From assembly GCF_006385685.1 (NCBI RefSeq), contig NZ_VFRP01000015.1:40012-104011 (forward strand): DNA of 64,000 bases, given 5' to 3'. This stretch comes from Amaricoccus solimangrovi. GTDB lineage: Bacteria; Pseudomonadota; Alphaproteobacteria; Rhodobacterales; Rhodobacteraceae. Positions 1 to 9,536 of the stretch are shown here, in pieces (the first letter of the stretch is position 1; each line of letters opens with the position of its first letter). Below the pieces are notes generated by a model. The model made no database searches and had not been told where the DNA came from. It worked only from the letters and a program-made list of their open reading frames with translations. Both the position numbers and the translations under genes were made by a program.

Positions 1-352
1 AGGCGTCGAGCCGCCGCTCGCGCTCCTCCGCGTCGGCGTCGCGGTTCCCGGGGATGATCGTGCCGTCGTAGAGGCGCATCAGCAGCGTCGGGTCGAATTC
101 GCCCCGGTTCGGGTCGATCACCAGCCGCGAGAACCGCGTCAGCAGCGCCGGCGCGTCGAGCCGGCGCGACAGTTCGACCGCGACGCCCCGCGCCCCGATG
201 TCATGGGCGATGTGGCGCGCCATCTCCGCGGCCGGCAGGCCGAGATCGCCGCCGGCGACGGAGGGGGGCACGCGGTTGGTCGCATGATCGCAGAGCACGA
301 GTATCGGCGCCTGTCCGGCGCCGTTCAGACGTTCATAGGCGGGGTCTTGCAT
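1..352 (-). CDS. N-formylglutamate amidohydrolase family protein (3' end outside window)
   Basis: Only the first 117 or so codons are present; the gene runs off the left edge. The visible N-terminus has the family features: the ILVLCDHATNRVP stretch near residue 20, AHDIGARGVA near residue 50, and the FSRLVIDPNR stretch near residue 80. Family members hydrolyse N-formyl-L-glutamate in histidine degradation or act on related N-acyl amino acids. The substrate cannot be read from this fragment. The start is the first ATG of the frame, divergent from pyk with about 160 bp between them. Confidence 0.8.
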   Translation of the reverse strand, partial: MQDPAYERLNGAGQAPILVLCDHATNRVPPSVAGGDLGLPAAEMARHIAHDIGARGVAVELSRRLDAPALLTRFSRLVIDPNRGEFDPTLLMRLYDGTIIPGNRDADAEERERRLDA

Positions 353-513
353 GCGCGGTCCGTCGGGAGTTGTAATCGGAAGCCTAACCCGGACCCTCCG
401 GCGACGCCAGATCGTCATCGAACTTTCGCATTCAGGCGCGATTTTTTTCGTTTATCATCGCGCACGTTCGGTTATAAGCGGGCCGGATCCAGACAGGATT
501 GGATGGCCTACCC

Positions 514-1971
514 ATGAGCACGCTCCGCCGGCAACGCAACGTCAAGATCGTGGCAACCCTCGGTCCAGCCTCCGACAGCTACGAGATGATCAAGAACCTG
601 TGGATCGCGGGGGCGGATGTGTTCCGGCTCAACATGAGCCACGGCACGCAGGCCGACATCGCCCGCCGCCACGGGATGATCCGCCAGCTCGAGAAGGAGA
701 TCGGGCGGCCGATCTCGATCCTCGCCGACCTGCAGGGGCCGAAGCTGCGCTGCGGCGTCTTCGCGAACGGACCCGTGACGCTGACCGAGGGGGCGAAGTT
801 CCGCTTCGACCTCGATCCGGCGGAGGGGGACGAAAGCCGCGTCTGCCTGCCGCATCCCGAGATCTTCGAGGCGCTGGAGCCCGGCGCGACGCTGCTCGTC
901 AACGACGGCAAGATCCGGCTGCGCGTCGCCGATTGCGCGCCCGACTATGCCAACATGATCGTCGAGGTCGGCGGCGACATCTCGAACCGCAAGGGCGTGA
1001 ACGTGCCCGACGTGGTCCTGCCGCTGGCCGCGCTGTCGGAGAAGGATCTCAGCGACCTCGAATTCGCCTGCGAGCTTGGCATCGACTGGCTGGCGCTCTC
1101 CTTCGTGCAGCGCGCGGCGGACGTCTACGAGGCGCGCGAACTCGCCGACGGCCGCGCCGCGATCATGTCGAAGATCGAGAAGCCGGCGGCGGTGAAGGCC
1201 TTCACCGAGATCCTCGAGGCCTCGGACGGAATCATGGTCGCCCGCGGCGATCTCGGCGTCGAGCTACCGGTGCACGAGGTGCCGCCGATCCAGAAGCGGC
1301 TCACCCGCGGCTGCCGCGCGGTCGGCAAGCCGGTGATCGTCGCGACCCAGATGATGGAGAGCATGATCTCCGCCCCGGTGCCGACCCGCGCCGAGGTCTC
1401 CGACGTCGCCGCGGCGATCTACGAGGGCGCGGACGCGGTGATGCTGTCGGCCGAGAGCGCCTCGGGCGACTATCCGATCGAGGCGGTGACGACGATGGAC
1501 AACGTCGCCATCTCGGTCGAGAGCGACCCGACCTACCGCCAGATCATCGAGGCGCAGCGCGTGCCCTTCCGCCAGCGGGTCTCGGACGCGATCACAGTCG
1601 CCGCGCGCGAGGTGGCCGAGACCACGCATGTGAAGGCGATCTGCTGCTATTCGCACTCCGGCACGACGGCGCTCCTGACCGCGCGCGAGCGGCCGCGGGT
1701 GCCGATCATCGCGCTGACCCCGCTCGCGCGGACCGCGCGGCGGCTGGTGCTGAGCTGGGGCGTGCATTGCGTGATCACCGAATCGGTCGACCGCTTCAAG
1801 CTCGCCGTCGTCGGCGCGGCCCGCGCGGCGCGCCAGTACGGTTTCGCGGGCGAGGACGACAAGATCGTGGTCACCGCCGGCATCCCCTTCGGCAAGCCCG
1901 GCACGACCAACATCCTGCGCGTCGCCCCCTGCAGCGAGCAGGCGATCTACGAGGGCGGCTCGGAGGATTGA
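514..1971 (+). CDS. pyk: Pyruvate kinase
   Basis: Cytosolic glycolytic enzyme that converts phosphoenolpyruvate and ADP to pyruvate and ATP. The 485-residue product has the normal length. It opens with the conserved KIVATLGPAS strand, followed by FRLNMSHG, the metal/substrate loop ARGDLGVEL near residue 244, and ATQMMESM near residue 280. The C-terminal domain carries SHSGTTA. I chose the ATG at 514 rather than a TTG five codons upstream because family proteins begin just before the NVKIVATLGP strand. The gene is monocistronic and is followed directly by a REP-like repeat. Confidence 0.95.
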   Translation: MSTLRRQRNVKIVATLGPASDSYEMIKNLWIAGADVFRLNMSHGTQADIARRHGMIRQLEKEIGRPISILADLQGPKLRCGVFANGPVTLTEGAKFRFDLDPAEGDESRVCLPHPEIFEALEPGATLLVNDGKIRLRVADCAPDYANMIVEVGGDISNRKGVNVPDVVLPLAALSEKDLSDLEFACELGIDWLALSFVQRAADVYEARELADGRAAIMSKIEKPAAVKAFTEILEASDGIMVARGDLGVELPVHEVPPIQKRLTRGCRAVGKPVIVATQMMESMISAPVPTRAEVSDVAAAIYEGADAVMLSAESASGDYPIEAVTTMDNVAISVESDPTYRQIIEAQRVPFRQRVSDAITVAAREVAETTHVKAICCYSHSGTTALLTARERPRVPIIALTPLARTARRLVLSWGVHCVITESVDRFKLAVVGAARAARQYGFAGEDDKIVVTAGIPFGKPGTTNILRVAPCSEQAIYEGGSED

Positions 1972-1972
1972 G

Positions 1973-2038
1973 GCGGGCGGACACCTGTCCGCCGCTCCCG
2001 GCCCTTCGTGAAGGAAGGCGGACCGAGGTCCGCCCTAC
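1973..2038. repeat. REP-like double-hairpin element, copy 1
   Basis: Two short palindromes form the element: GGCGGACA-CC-TGTCCGCC (1976-1993) and GGCGGACC-GA-GGTCCGCC (2017-2034), with a variable spacer between. The outer ends face the convergent pyk and betC genes. The right end, read on the minus strand, begins TAGGGCGGAC and its TAG is the stop codon of betC. Similar elements lie at 49974-50027 and 57690-57763. It probably folds as a bidirectional terminator or mRNA-stabilising structure; that function is inferred. Confidence 0.85.
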
Positions 2039-3531
2039 GGGCCGCGCTGGGATTCCTCGAGCACGTTCAGGTCCATGTGGTTGCGCATGTAGGCCTGGGA
2101 GGCGTCGCGAATCGGCTGGAAATCCCAAGGGAAATGCGCCCCCTCGCGCAGCGCCGCGTAGATGAGGCGCCGCCGCGCCTGGCTCGCGCGGACTTCCGCG
2201 TCGAAACGGGCGAGATCCCACCGCGCCTCCGCCATCTCGATGAGCCGGGCCAGCGTCTCCGCGTGAGCGGGATCGGCGGCCAGGTCCCGCAGCTCGGCCG
2301 GATCGGCGTCGAGACCGTAGAGCAGCGGCGGATCCGCCTCGCAGAGCACGAGCTTGTAGCGCCCTTCCCGCAGCGCGACGAGCGGCGCGACCGAACCCTC
2401 GGCGGCGTATTCCATCGCCACCGGCCCACGGTCGAGTTCCCCGCCGAGAAGCGACGGCGTGAGGTCCACCCCGTCGCAGTCGAGCGCCGGCGCGCCGCCG
2501 AGCGCGGCCAGGGTCGGCGCGATGTCGAGCGCCGAGACCGGCGTCGCGATCCGGCGGGGCACGATCCCCGGTCCCGCGAAGAGAAGCGGCACCCGCGCCG
2601 AGCCTTCGTGGAAGCCCATCTTGAACCAGAGACCGCGCTCGCCCAGCATGTCGCCATGGTCGGAGGTGAAGACGATCACCGTCTCCTCCGCCATGCCGGT
2701 CGCCTCCAGAACCGCGAGGATCCTGCCGATTTCCGCGTCGATGTAGGAGATGTTGGCGAAATAGCCCCGGCGCGCGTCGCGGATGTTCTCCCGCGTCACC
2801 GGCATCGCATCGTGCTCGCAGGCGTCGAGCAGCCGGCGCGAATGCGGGTCCTGATCCGCGTAGGGTATCGCCGCGACCTCGGGATCGAGCGCGGGGCAGT
2901 CGGCGTAGAGATCCCAGAACGGGCGGCGCGCGACATAGGGATCATGCGGATGGGTGAAGCTCACCGTCAGGCACCAGGGCCGCGGATCCTTGCGCCGGCA
3001 GAGGTCGCGGAGCCGCGCCTGGGCCTGGAAGGACACCTCGTCGTCGTATTCGAGCTGGTTGGTGATCTCCGCCACCCCCGCCCCGGTCACGGAGCCGAGA
3101 TTGTGATACCACCAGTCGATCCGCTCGCCGGGCTTCCCGTAATCCGGCGTCCAGCCGTAGTCGGCCGGATAGATGTCGGTCGTCAGCCGCTGTTCGAACC
3201 CGTGCAGCTGGTCGGGACCGACGAAATGCATCTTGCCCGAAAGCGTGGTCTGGTAGCCCCCCGCCCGCAGCGCATGGGCGAAGGTCGGGATGTCGGCGGC
3301 GAATTCGGCGGCGTTGTCGTAGACATGGGTCCGGCTCGGCAAAAGCCCCGTCATGAACGAGGCCCGCGCCGGCGAGCAGAGCGGGCTCGCGCAATAGGCG
3401 TTCGCGTATCGCGCCGACCGTTCGGCGAGCGCGCGGAGGTTGGGCACGCGGAGGAAGTCCGCGGGCCCGTCCGGAAACAGCGTCCCGGTGAGCTGATCCA
3501 CCATCAGGATCAGGAAATTCGGCCGTCGCAT
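2035..3531 (-). CDS. betC: Choline-sulfatase (sulfatase family)
   Basis: Type I sulfatase of 498 residues, predicted to hydrolyse choline-O-sulfate to choline and sulfate. The sulfatase signature C-x-P-x-R lies at residues 52-56, with Cys52 the expected formylglycine precursor. The N-terminal metal-binding stretch ILMVDQ and the later FTSDHGDMLGERG motif are also present. The assignment to BetC rather than a generic sulfatase rests on overall resemblance and on choX, 13 bp upstream in the same direction. The two genes most likely form one operon under the BetI-like operator at 4585. The stop codon lies inside a REP-like repeat. Confidence 0.88.
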   Translation of the reverse strand: MRRPNFLILMVDQLTGTLFPDGPADFLRVPNLRALAERSARYANAYCASPLCSPARASFMTGLLPSRTHVYDNAAEFAADIPTFAHALRAGGYQTTLSGKMHFVGPDQLHGFEQRLTTDIYPADYGWTPDYGKPGERIDWWYHNLGSVTGAGVAEITNQLEYDDEVSFQAQARLRDLCRRKDPRPWCLTVSFTHPHDPYVARRPFWDLYADCPALDPEVAAIPYADQDPHSRRLLDACEHDAMPVTRENIRDARRGYFANISYIDAEIGRILAVLEATGMAEETVIVFTSDHGDMLGERGLWFKMGFHEGSARVPLLFAGPGIVPRRIATPVSALDIAPTLAALGGAPALDCDGVDLTPSLLGGELDRGPVAMEYAAEGSVAPLVALREGRYKLVLCEADPPLLYGLDADPAELRDLAADPAHAETLARLIEMAEARWDLARFDAEVRASQARRRLIYAALREGAHFPWDFQPIRDASQAYMRNHMDLNVLEESQRGP

Positions 3532-3544
3532 CGGAGTTCCGGCC

Positions 3545-4480
3545 TCAGAGCCCGAGCGCGGACTTGACCGCCGGCAGGCCCGGCTCGCCCGAGAGCGTCG
3601 TCACATCGGCGAGCCAGGTGTCGAGTTGGCCGGGATTGGCCGCGATCCATTCCTTCGCCGCGTCCTGCGCGGCCATGCCGTCGTCGAGGATCTTGCCCAT
3701 CAGCACGTTCTCCATGTCGACGCTGAAGACCAGATCCTTGAAGAATTGCGCCGCGTTCGGGCATTGCTCGGCCCAGCCGGTCCGCGCCAGCGTATAGACC
3801 TCGGCGCCGCCGTAGTCGGGGCCGAAATACTTGTCCCCGCCCGAGAGGTAGGTGATGTCGAACTTCGTGTTCATCGGGTGCGGCGCCCAGGCAAGGAAGA
3901 CGATCGCCTTCTCGCCCCGCTCCGCCCGCGCGACCTGCGCCAGCATCGCCTGCTCGCCCGATTCGACCAGCGTCCAGTCCTTGAGGTCGAAATCGCCGGA
4001 GTTGATCATGTTCTGGATGTTGGTATTCGCCGGAGCGCCGCTCTCGATCCCGTAGATCTTCGAATCGAACTCGTCGGCATGGGCGGAAAGGTCGGCGAAG
4101 TCCTTCACCCCGCCCTCGGCGACGTAGCTCGGCACGGCGAGCGTGAATTTCGCCCCCGTCAGGTTTCTCGTCAGCACCGCGGCGGCGTTGGAGGAGTCGA
4201 GATCGTCGCGGAATTTCTGTTGCGCCGGCATCCAGTTGCCGAGGAAGACGTCGATATCGCCCGATTTCATCGCTTCGTAGCCGATCGGCACCGAGAGCGT
4301 CTTCACATCCGGCTCATAGCCGAGCGCGTCCAGCAGCACGCTCGCCACGCCGTTCGTGGAGGTGATGTCGGTCCAGCCCGGATCCGACAAACGGATCGTG
4401 GCGCAGCTTTCGGGATCGGCGGCTCGCGCCATCGGGGCGAGGGCGGCGGCGAGGGCGAACGCTGAGGCGAGAAGCTTCAT
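3545..4480 (-). CDS. choX: Choline/betaine ABC transporter substrate-binding protein
   Basis: A 311-residue periplasmic binding protein of the OpuAC type with a clear signal peptide (residues 1 to about 20, ending in ARA). The motif SDPGWTDI near residue 32 and the stretch DVFLGNWMPAQQ near residue 80 closely resemble choline-binding ChoX proteins, whose aromatic box holds the quaternary ammonium group. The start at 4480 was chosen because it begins the signal peptide. No permease or ATPase (choW, choV) is adjacent: the next gene is betC. The transporter partners must therefore lie elsewhere. Confidence 0.85.
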   Translation of the reverse strand: MKLLASAFALAAALAPMARAADPESCATIRLSDPGWTDITSTNGVASVLLDALGYEPDVKTLSVPIGYEAMKSGDIDVFLGNWMPAQQKFRDDLDSSNAAAVLTRNLTGAKFTLAVPSYVAEGGVKDFADLSAHADEFDSKIYGIESGAPANTNIQNMINSGDFDLKDWTLVESGEQAMLAQVARAERGEKAIVFLAWAPHPMNTKFDITYLSGGDKYFGPDYGGAEVYTLARTGWAEQCPNAAQFFKDLVFSVDMENVLMGKILDDGMAAQDAAKEWIAANPGQLDTWLADVTTLSGEPGLPAVKSALGL

Positions 4481-4584
4481 GAGGCGGGCTCCCGTTTCGG
4501 GTGGCTGCGTTGTCCGGGCGGGCGGCGTCCCGCCGGAGGACCGTCGGCGCGCGGGGGCGCCCTTCGGCCATTCGTGCGCGCCAC

Positions 4585-4602
4585 TGATCGACTCGTCAAT
4601 CA
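4585..4602 (-). promoter_or_regulatory. BetI-like operator upstream of choX-betC
   Basis: The minus strand reads TGATTGAC-GA-GTCGATCA, an inverted repeat with one mismatch, flanked upstream by TTAT. It resembles the BetI operator of enteric and rhizobial bet genes (TTGATTGA-type half sites). It lies about 105 bp before the choX start, in the intergenic region shared with the divergent ABC exporter. BetI is a TetR-type repressor relieved by choline. No betI gene lies in the window, so control by BetI is inferred from the motif and the choline-related genes downstream. Confidence 0.6.
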
Positions 4603-4682
4603 ATAAACGCATCTTTCGCCGGCGCGCCCTTTCCGGAGGGGGAAGGCCGCGCTATCTACCGCGCGCGAAGGGGAGAGCGCGC

Positions 4683-5675
4683 ATGCCCAGCATTGTTTCC
4701 ATCGAGCAGGTTCGCAAGACCTATGCGACCGGCCTCACCGCGCTTCACGCGGTAGACCTCCGGATCGAGGAGGGCGAGATCCTCGCGCTGCTCGGTCCGA
4801 ACGGGGCGGGCAAGACCACGCTCATCTCGATGACCTGCGGGATCTCGTCGATCACCTCGGGACGCATCACCGTCGGCGGCCACGACGTCGCCCGCGATTT
4901 CCGCGCCGCGCGCCGGATGATCGGGCTGGTGCCGCAGGAACTCACCATCGAGATCTTCGAGAAGGTGATCGACACGGTGCGCTTCACCCGCGGCCTCTTC
5001 GGCATGCCGCCGGACGAGGATTACATCCGGCGCCTGCTGACGCGGCTCTCGCTCTGGGAGAAGCGCGACGCGCGGATCCGCGAGCTTTCCGGCGGCATGA
5101 AGCGCCGGGTGCTGATCGCGAAGGCGCTCGCCCACCAGCCCCGCGTGCTCTTCCTCGACGAGCCGACCGCGGGCGTCGACGTCGATCTCCGCCGCGACAT
5201 GTGGGAGATGATCGACGAATTGCGCGGCGATGGCACGACCGTCGTGCTGACCACGCATTACATCGAGGAGGCCGAGGCGATCGCGGACCGGATCGGCGTC
5301 ATCAACCGCGGACGGATCCTGCTCGTCGAGGAGAAGGAGACGCTGATGCGCCGGATGGGCCGCAAGCAGCTCACCATCGAACTCGCCGAGCCGCTCGGCG
5401 CGGTTCCGGCCGAGCTCGCGAGCTACAATCTCGAACTTGGCGACGAGGGGCGGGAACTCGTCTACGCCTATGACAAGGCGGCCGAACGCACCGGCATCGC
5501 CTCGCTGCTCGCGGGGCTGACGGCGGCGGGGATCCGGATCAGCGATCTTCGAACCGCGCAGGATACGCTCGAGGACATCTTCGTCCACCTCGTCCGCGCC
5601 GAGGACCGCGAAGCCGAGCCCGAGGCGGCCGATCCCGAGGCGCGCGCGGCCGAACAGGCGGAGGTCTACCCATGA
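4683..5675 (+). CDS. ABC-2 type transporter ATP-binding protein
   Basis: Cytoplasmic ATPase of an export system, 330 residues. Walker [10 protein letters not shown] lies near residue 38, the signature LSGGMKRR near 137, and Walker [11 protein letters not shown] just after it, followed by the switch histidine in TTHYIEE. It resembles the YadG/NodI type. The ATG at 4683 follows a weak purine-rich stretch, and the upstream in-frame extension lacks family similarity. The stop overlaps the ATG of the permease by 4 bp (ATGA), so the two are translationally coupled. The last 30 residues are acidic and Ala/Glu-rich. The substrate is unknown. Confidence 0.9.
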   Translation: MPSIVSIEQVRKTYATGLTALHAVDLRIEEGEILALLGPNGAGKTTLISMTCGISSITSGRITVGGHDVARDFRAARRMIGLVPQELTIEIFEKVIDTVRFTRGLFGMPPDEDYIRRLLTRLSLWEKRDARIRELSGGMKRRVLIAKALAHQPRVLFLDEPTAGVDVDLRRDMWEMIDELRGDGTTVVLTTHYIEEAEAIADRIGVINRGRILLVEEKETLMRRMGRKQLTIELAEPLGAVPAELASYNLELGDEGRELVYAYDKAAERTGIASLLAGLTAAGIRISDLRTAQDTLEDIFVHLVRAEDREAEPEAADPEARAAEQAEVYP

Positions 5676-6433
5676 ACTGGCGCGCCATCCTCGCGATCTA
5701 CCGCCACGAGATCGCCCGCACGCTCCGGAGCATCACCCAGAGCATCGTCTCGCCGGTGATCTCGACCGCGCTCTATTTCGTCGTCTTCGGCGCGGCGATC
5801 GGCGGGCGGATCCAGGAGGTCGAGGGCATCCCCTACGGCGCCTTCATCGTGCCGGGGCTCATCATGATGACGGTGCTGACGCAGAGCGTCTCCAACGCCT
5901 CCTTCGGGATCTATTTCCCGCGCTTCACCGGCACGGTCTACGAATACCTCTCGGCGCCGATTTCCTATCTCGAGATCGTCACCGGCTTCGTCGGGGCGGC
6001 GGCGACGAAATCGCTCGTGATCGGGCTCATCATCTTCGCGACCGCGCATCTCTTCGTCGACCTGCCCGTGAAGCACCCGGTCTGGATGATCGGCTTTCTG
6101 GTGCTGACCTGCCTCAGCTTCAGCCTGCTCGGCTTCATCATCGGCATCTGGGCCGCCAATTTCGAGCAGTTGCAGGTGGTGCCGCTCCTCGTCATCACGC
6201 CGCTCGTCTTCCTCGGCGGCAGCTTCTACTCGATCAGCATGCTGCCCGGGATCTGGCGGACGGTCGCGCTCTTCAACCCGGTCGTCTATCTCGTCTCGGG
6301 CTTCCGCTGGGCGTTCTTCGGCTTCTCGGACGTCAATCCGGCGCTCTCGCTCGTCGCCGTTCTGGCCTTCATGGGCATCTGCCTCACGATCACCTGGTGG
6401 ATCTTCCGGACCGGCTACCGCCTGCGGACCTGA
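5672..6433 (+). CDS. ABC-2 type transporter permease
   Basis: A 253-residue inner-membrane protein with six predicted hydrophobic segments, the ABC-2 permease layout (YadH/NodJ-like). Conserved features include the amphipathic [11 protein letters not shown] entry helix, the [13 protein letters not shown] stretch near residue 48, and [14 protein letters not shown] followed by [12 protein letters not shown] near the C-terminus. It pairs with the upstream ATPase through a 4-bp overlap. The substrate could be a polysaccharide, lipid or drug; nothing in the context decides. Confidence 0.9.
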   Translation: MNWRAILAIYRHEIARTLRSITQSIVSPVISTALYFVVFGAAIGGRIQEVEGIPYGAFIVPGLIMMTVLTQSVSNASFGIYFPRFTGTVYEYLSAPISYLEIVTGFVGAAATKSLVIGLIIFATAHLFVDLPVKHPVWMIGFLVLTCLSFSLLGFIIGIWAANFEQLQVVPLLVITPLVFLGGSFYSISMLPGIWRTVALFNPVVYLVSGFRWAFFGFSDVNPALSLVAVLAFMGICLTITWWIFRTGYRLRT

Positions 6434-6509
6434 CGCCGCCCGATTGACAGCGCCCCCGGCGCGGCTAGATGGTCATGGCCAGTTCTCAGACCGCCTCCGG
6501 GACACCGCC

Positions 6510-7730
6510 ATGACCGCGACCGCCGAGCCTCAGGCCGGCACGGACGAGGCGCGGACCGCCTATGCGATCCTCGCCGCGCTCTGCGCCTGCCATCTCCTGA
6601 ACGACACCATCCAGTCGCTCCTGCCCGCGATCTATCCGGTGCTGCGCGAGAACTACGCGCTCACCTTCACCCAGATCGGCGTGATCCAGTTCGCGGCGCA
6701 GGCGACCGCCTCGCTGCTGCAGCCACTGGTCGGCGCCTATACCGACAAGCGCCCGAGCTTCCGCCTGCCGCCGCTCGGCATGGCGGCGAGCCTCGCGGGG
6801 CTGATCCTGCTCGCCTCCGCCCATGCCTACGAGATGCTGGTGCTCGCGGCGATGCTGGTCGGCGTCGGCTCGTCGATCTTCCACCCGGAGGCCTCGCGCA
6901 ACGCCCGCGACGCCTCGGGCGGGCGCTACGGTTTCGCGCAATCGGTGTTCCAGGTCGGCGGCAACGCCGGCACCGCGCTCGGGCCGCTGCTCGCGGCCTT
7001 CATCGTGCTGCCCTTCGGCCAGGGGAGCATCACCTGGTTCGCGGGCCTCGCGCTGATCGGCATGGCGCTGCTCTGGCATGTCGGCACCTGGGCCAAGGCG
7101 CGCCATCTCGCCGCCCGCGCGCGCCGCGCGGCGCCCAGGGTCTCGGCCCTGTCACCCGGTCGGGTGCGCTGGATCGTCGGGCTGCTGCTGCTGCTCATCT
7201 TCTCGAAACACGTCTACATCGCCAGCATGGCCTCCTATTACACCTTCTTCCTGATCGACCGCTTCGGGACCGGGGTGCGGGAGGCGCAGCTGCTGCTCTT
7301 CCTCTTCCTCGGCGCGCTCGCGGTCGGCACTTACGTGGGCGGGCCGATCGGTGACCGGATCGGGCGCAAGCGGGTGATCTCGGTCTCGATCCTCGGCGTG
7401 CTGCCCTTCACGCTGATGCTCCCCTACGCGCCGCTCTGGGGCGTGGCGCTCCTGACGGTGATCATCGGCCTCCTGCTCGCCTCCGCCTTTCCGGCCATCG
7501 TCGTCTACGCGCAGGCGCTGCTGCCCGGGCGGGTCGGCATGGTCTCCGGTCTCTTCTTCGGCTTCGCCTTCGGCGTCGCGGCGATCGGGGCGGCGATGAT
7601 CGGCGCGCTCGCCGACAGGATCGGCATCGGGGCGGTGTTCCAGCTGACCGCGCTCCTGCCCGCGATCGGCCTGCTGACGCTGCTCCTGCCGGACGAGACG
7701 CGGCTCACCCGCCCGGCGAACCCGGCATGA
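6510..7730 (+). CDS. MFS transporter, fosmidomycin-resistance (Fsr)-like
   Basis: A 406-residue major facilitator with about twelve hydrophobic segments. The opening CHLLNDTIQSLLPAIYP stretch, the GAYTDKRP loop after helix 2, and FHPEASRNA resemble the Fsr subfamily, in which a conserved HLxND precedes the first helix and FHPEA follows helix 4. The second half has the matching GDRIGRKR loop. It is probably a proton-driven drug exporter. The ATG at 6510 was chosen over an earlier in-frame start because the extension is hydrophilic and unlike the family. It overlaps the following thioesterase by 4 bp. Confidence 0.85.
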   Translation: MTATAEPQAGTDEARTAYAILAALCACHLLNDTIQSLLPAIYPVLRENYALTFTQIGVIQFAAQATASLLQPLVGAYTDKRPSFRLPPLGMAASLAGLILLASAHAYEMLVLAAMLVGVGSSIFHPEASRNARDASGGRYGFAQSVFQVGGNAGTALGPLLAAFIVLPFGQGSITWFAGLALIGMALLWHVGTWAKARHLAARARRAAPRVSALSPGRVRWIVGLLLLLIFSKHVYIASMASYYTFFLIDRFGTGVREAQLLLFLFLGALAVGTYVGGPIGDRIGRKRVISVSILGVLPFTLMLPYAPLWGVALLTVIIGLLLASAFPAIVVYAQALLPGRVGMVSGLFFGFAFGVAAIGAAMIGALADRIGIGAVFQLTALLPAIGLLTLLLPDETRLTRPANPA

Positions 7731-8161
7731 GGATGCGGCTGAAGCTTTCCGCGGCGGAGCTCGCGGAGTACATCCGGGAGGTCTTTCCCGAGGTCGGGGA
7801 CCGGTTCGAGATCCTCGACCTCGAACCGGGCGGGATCCGGCTCCGGATGACGGCGACGGCGGCCGATCTTCGTCCCGGCGGCACGGTCTCGGGGCCGGCG
7901 ATATTCATGCTCGCCGACTGCGCCTTCTATTTCGCGCTGCTCGGCGCGATCGGCCGGGTGCCGCTCGCGGTCACCACCAGTGCCTCCATCGACTTCATGC
8001 GCAAGCCCGCGCCCGGCGGATTGATCGCCGAGGCGCGCCTGCTGAAGCTCGGCCGGACGCTCGCCGTCGGCGACGTGCTGCTCTTCGCCGGCGGCCAGCC
8101 GGAGCCCATCGCGCGCGCGAGCTTCACCTATTCGATCCCGCGCCCGGCGGATCCGGCGTGA
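7727..8161 (+). CDS. Hotdog-fold thioesterase (PaaI/YigI type)
   Basis: A 144-residue single hotdog domain. The segment GGTVSGPAIFMLADCAFYFAL (residues 46-66) matches the helix and active-site region of PaaI-like acyl-CoA thioesterases, where Asp or Glu plus a backbone dipole activate water. FMRKPAPGGLIAEARLLKLGR is the typical following strand pair. The acyl-CoA substrate is unknown. Translation is coupled to the MFS gene before it (ATGA) and to the small membrane gene after it (GTGA). Confidence 0.82.
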   Translation: MRMRLKLSAAELAEYIREVFPEVGDRFEILDLEPGGIRLRMTATAADLRPGGTVSGPAIFMLADCAFYFALLGAIGRVPLAVTTSASIDFMRKPAPGGLIAEARLLKLGRTLAVGDVLLFAGGQPEPIARASFTYSIPRPADPA

Positions 8162-8331
8162 GATTTCTTCTCACCCTCGTCATCGCGGTACTGATCGTCG
8201 CGCTGGTCACGCGCGCGGGGAGCGTCTGGCGGCTCCTGATGATCCTGCTCGGCCTCGCGGCGCTCTATACGGTGCTGAAGCTCACCGGACTCGTCGACTC
8301 CTTCGACCCGCGCGGAATGGGCTTCCTGTGA
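8158..8331 (+). CDS. Small membrane protein, 57 residues
   Basis: A short open frame starting at GTG 8158, overlapping the thioesterase stop (GTGA) and ending in TGA at 8329-8331. The product begins MRFLLTLVIAVLIVALV and continues through a second hydrophobic stretch (LLMILLGLAALYTVLKL), so two membrane helices are predicted. It ends in FDPRGMGFL. The overlap with a real gene and the uniform codon bias support it as a true gene. No family was recognised; its role is unknown. Confidence 0.6.
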   Translation: MRFLLTLVIAVLIVALVTRAGSVWRLLMILLGLAALYTVLKLTGLVDSFDPRGMGFL

Positions 8332-8404
8332 ATATCTCTTGGGGTATCTGAATACCTTTATCGTAATCCATTGATTTCAAATACGTAATTTCAGCATGAC
8401 GCCG

Positions 8405-8432
8405 TTGACGTGGCGCGCGGAATCGGTAGAAA
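8405..8432 (+). promoter_or_regulatory. Probable housekeeping promoter of rplM-rpsI
   Basis: TTGACG (8405-8410), a 16-bp spacer and TAGAAA (8427-8432) match the strong -35 and a typical alphaproteobacterial -10. It sits in an unusually AT-rich intergenic stretch (8332-8400) and about 75 bp before the rplM start, leaving a leader of roughly 70 nt. Confidence 0.65.
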
Positions 8433-8466
8433 GGCGCCTCGTTCGCAACAGGTCGAAAGGTGCCTC
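8429..8466 (+). repeat. Near-identical direct repeat in the rplM leader
   Basis: GAAAGGCGCCTC (8429-8440) and GAAAGGTGCCTC (8455-8466) differ at one base and lie at the presumed 5' end of the rplM transcript. The two copies can also pair with each other with one G-U wobble (GGCGCCT with AGGTGCC). This may be a leader structure for autogenous control or chance; neither is established. Confidence 0.4.
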
Positions 8467-8508
8467 ACGTGCCCCCCGACCAGACGGGCCAGACACGGGA
8501 TTGAAACC

Positions 8509-8973
<465 letters not shown>

Positions 8974-8975
8974 TC

Positions 8976-9461
8976 ATGGCCGAACTCACCTCTCTCGATC
9001 AGCTGAAGGACGCGGTCATCGCGGCCCCGGTCGCCGAGGCCGCCGCTCCGACCCGCGAGCCGAAGCGCGACAGCCTCGGCCGCTCCTACGCGACCGGCAA
9101 GCGCAAGGACGCGGTCGCCCGCGTCTGGATCAAGCCGGGCTCCGGCAAGGTCACCGTGAACGGCAAGGAGATCGAGGTCTACTTCGCCCGTCCCGTGCTG
9201 CGCATGGTGATCGGCCAGGCCTTCACCGTCGCGGGCGTCGAAGGCCAGTTCGACGTGATGGCGACCGTCAAGGGCGGCGGCCTCTCGGGCCAGGCCGGCG
9301 CGGTCAAGCACGGCATCAGCCAGGCGCTGCAGCTTTTCGAGCCGAGCCTGCGCCCGGCGCTGAAGGCCGCGGGCTTCCTGACCCGCGACAGCCGCGTGGT
9401 CGAGCGCAAGAAGTACGGCAAGCGCAAGGCGCGCCGGAGCTTCCAGTTCTCCAAGCGCTGA
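8976..9461 (+). CDS. rpsI: 30S ribosomal protein S9
   Basis: Component of the small ribosomal subunit, 161 residues. The S9 core begins at about residue 38 ([19 protein letters not shown]) and ends in the strictly conserved [16 protein letters not shown] tail that reaches toward the P-site tRNA. The first 35 residues form an Ala/Glu-rich extension common in alphaproteobacterial S9. It is the second gene of the operon and is followed by a strong terminator. Confidence 0.97.
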   Translation: MAELTSLDQLKDAVIAAPVAEAAAPTREPKRDSLGRSYATGKRKDAVARVWIKPGSGKVTVNGKEIEVYFARPVLRMVIGQAFTVAGVEGQFDVMATVKGGGLSGQAGAVKHGISQALQLFEPSLRPALKAAGFLTRDSRVVERKKYGKRKARRSFQFSKR

Positions 9462-9490
9462 TCCTTCGGTCAGTTCGGGATATTCAGGAT

Positions 9491-9523
9491 GGGCGCCGGA
9501 TCTTCCGGCGCCCATTCGGCTTT
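9491..9523 (+). terminator. Rho-independent terminator of rplM-rpsI
   Basis: A perfect 10-bp stem GGGCGCCGGA/TCCGGCGCCC with a 3-nt loop (9491-9513), followed closely by TTCGGCTTTT. It starts 30 bp after the rpsI stop codon. Confidence 0.85.
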
Positions 9524-9536
9524 TCGGAGGGATGCC

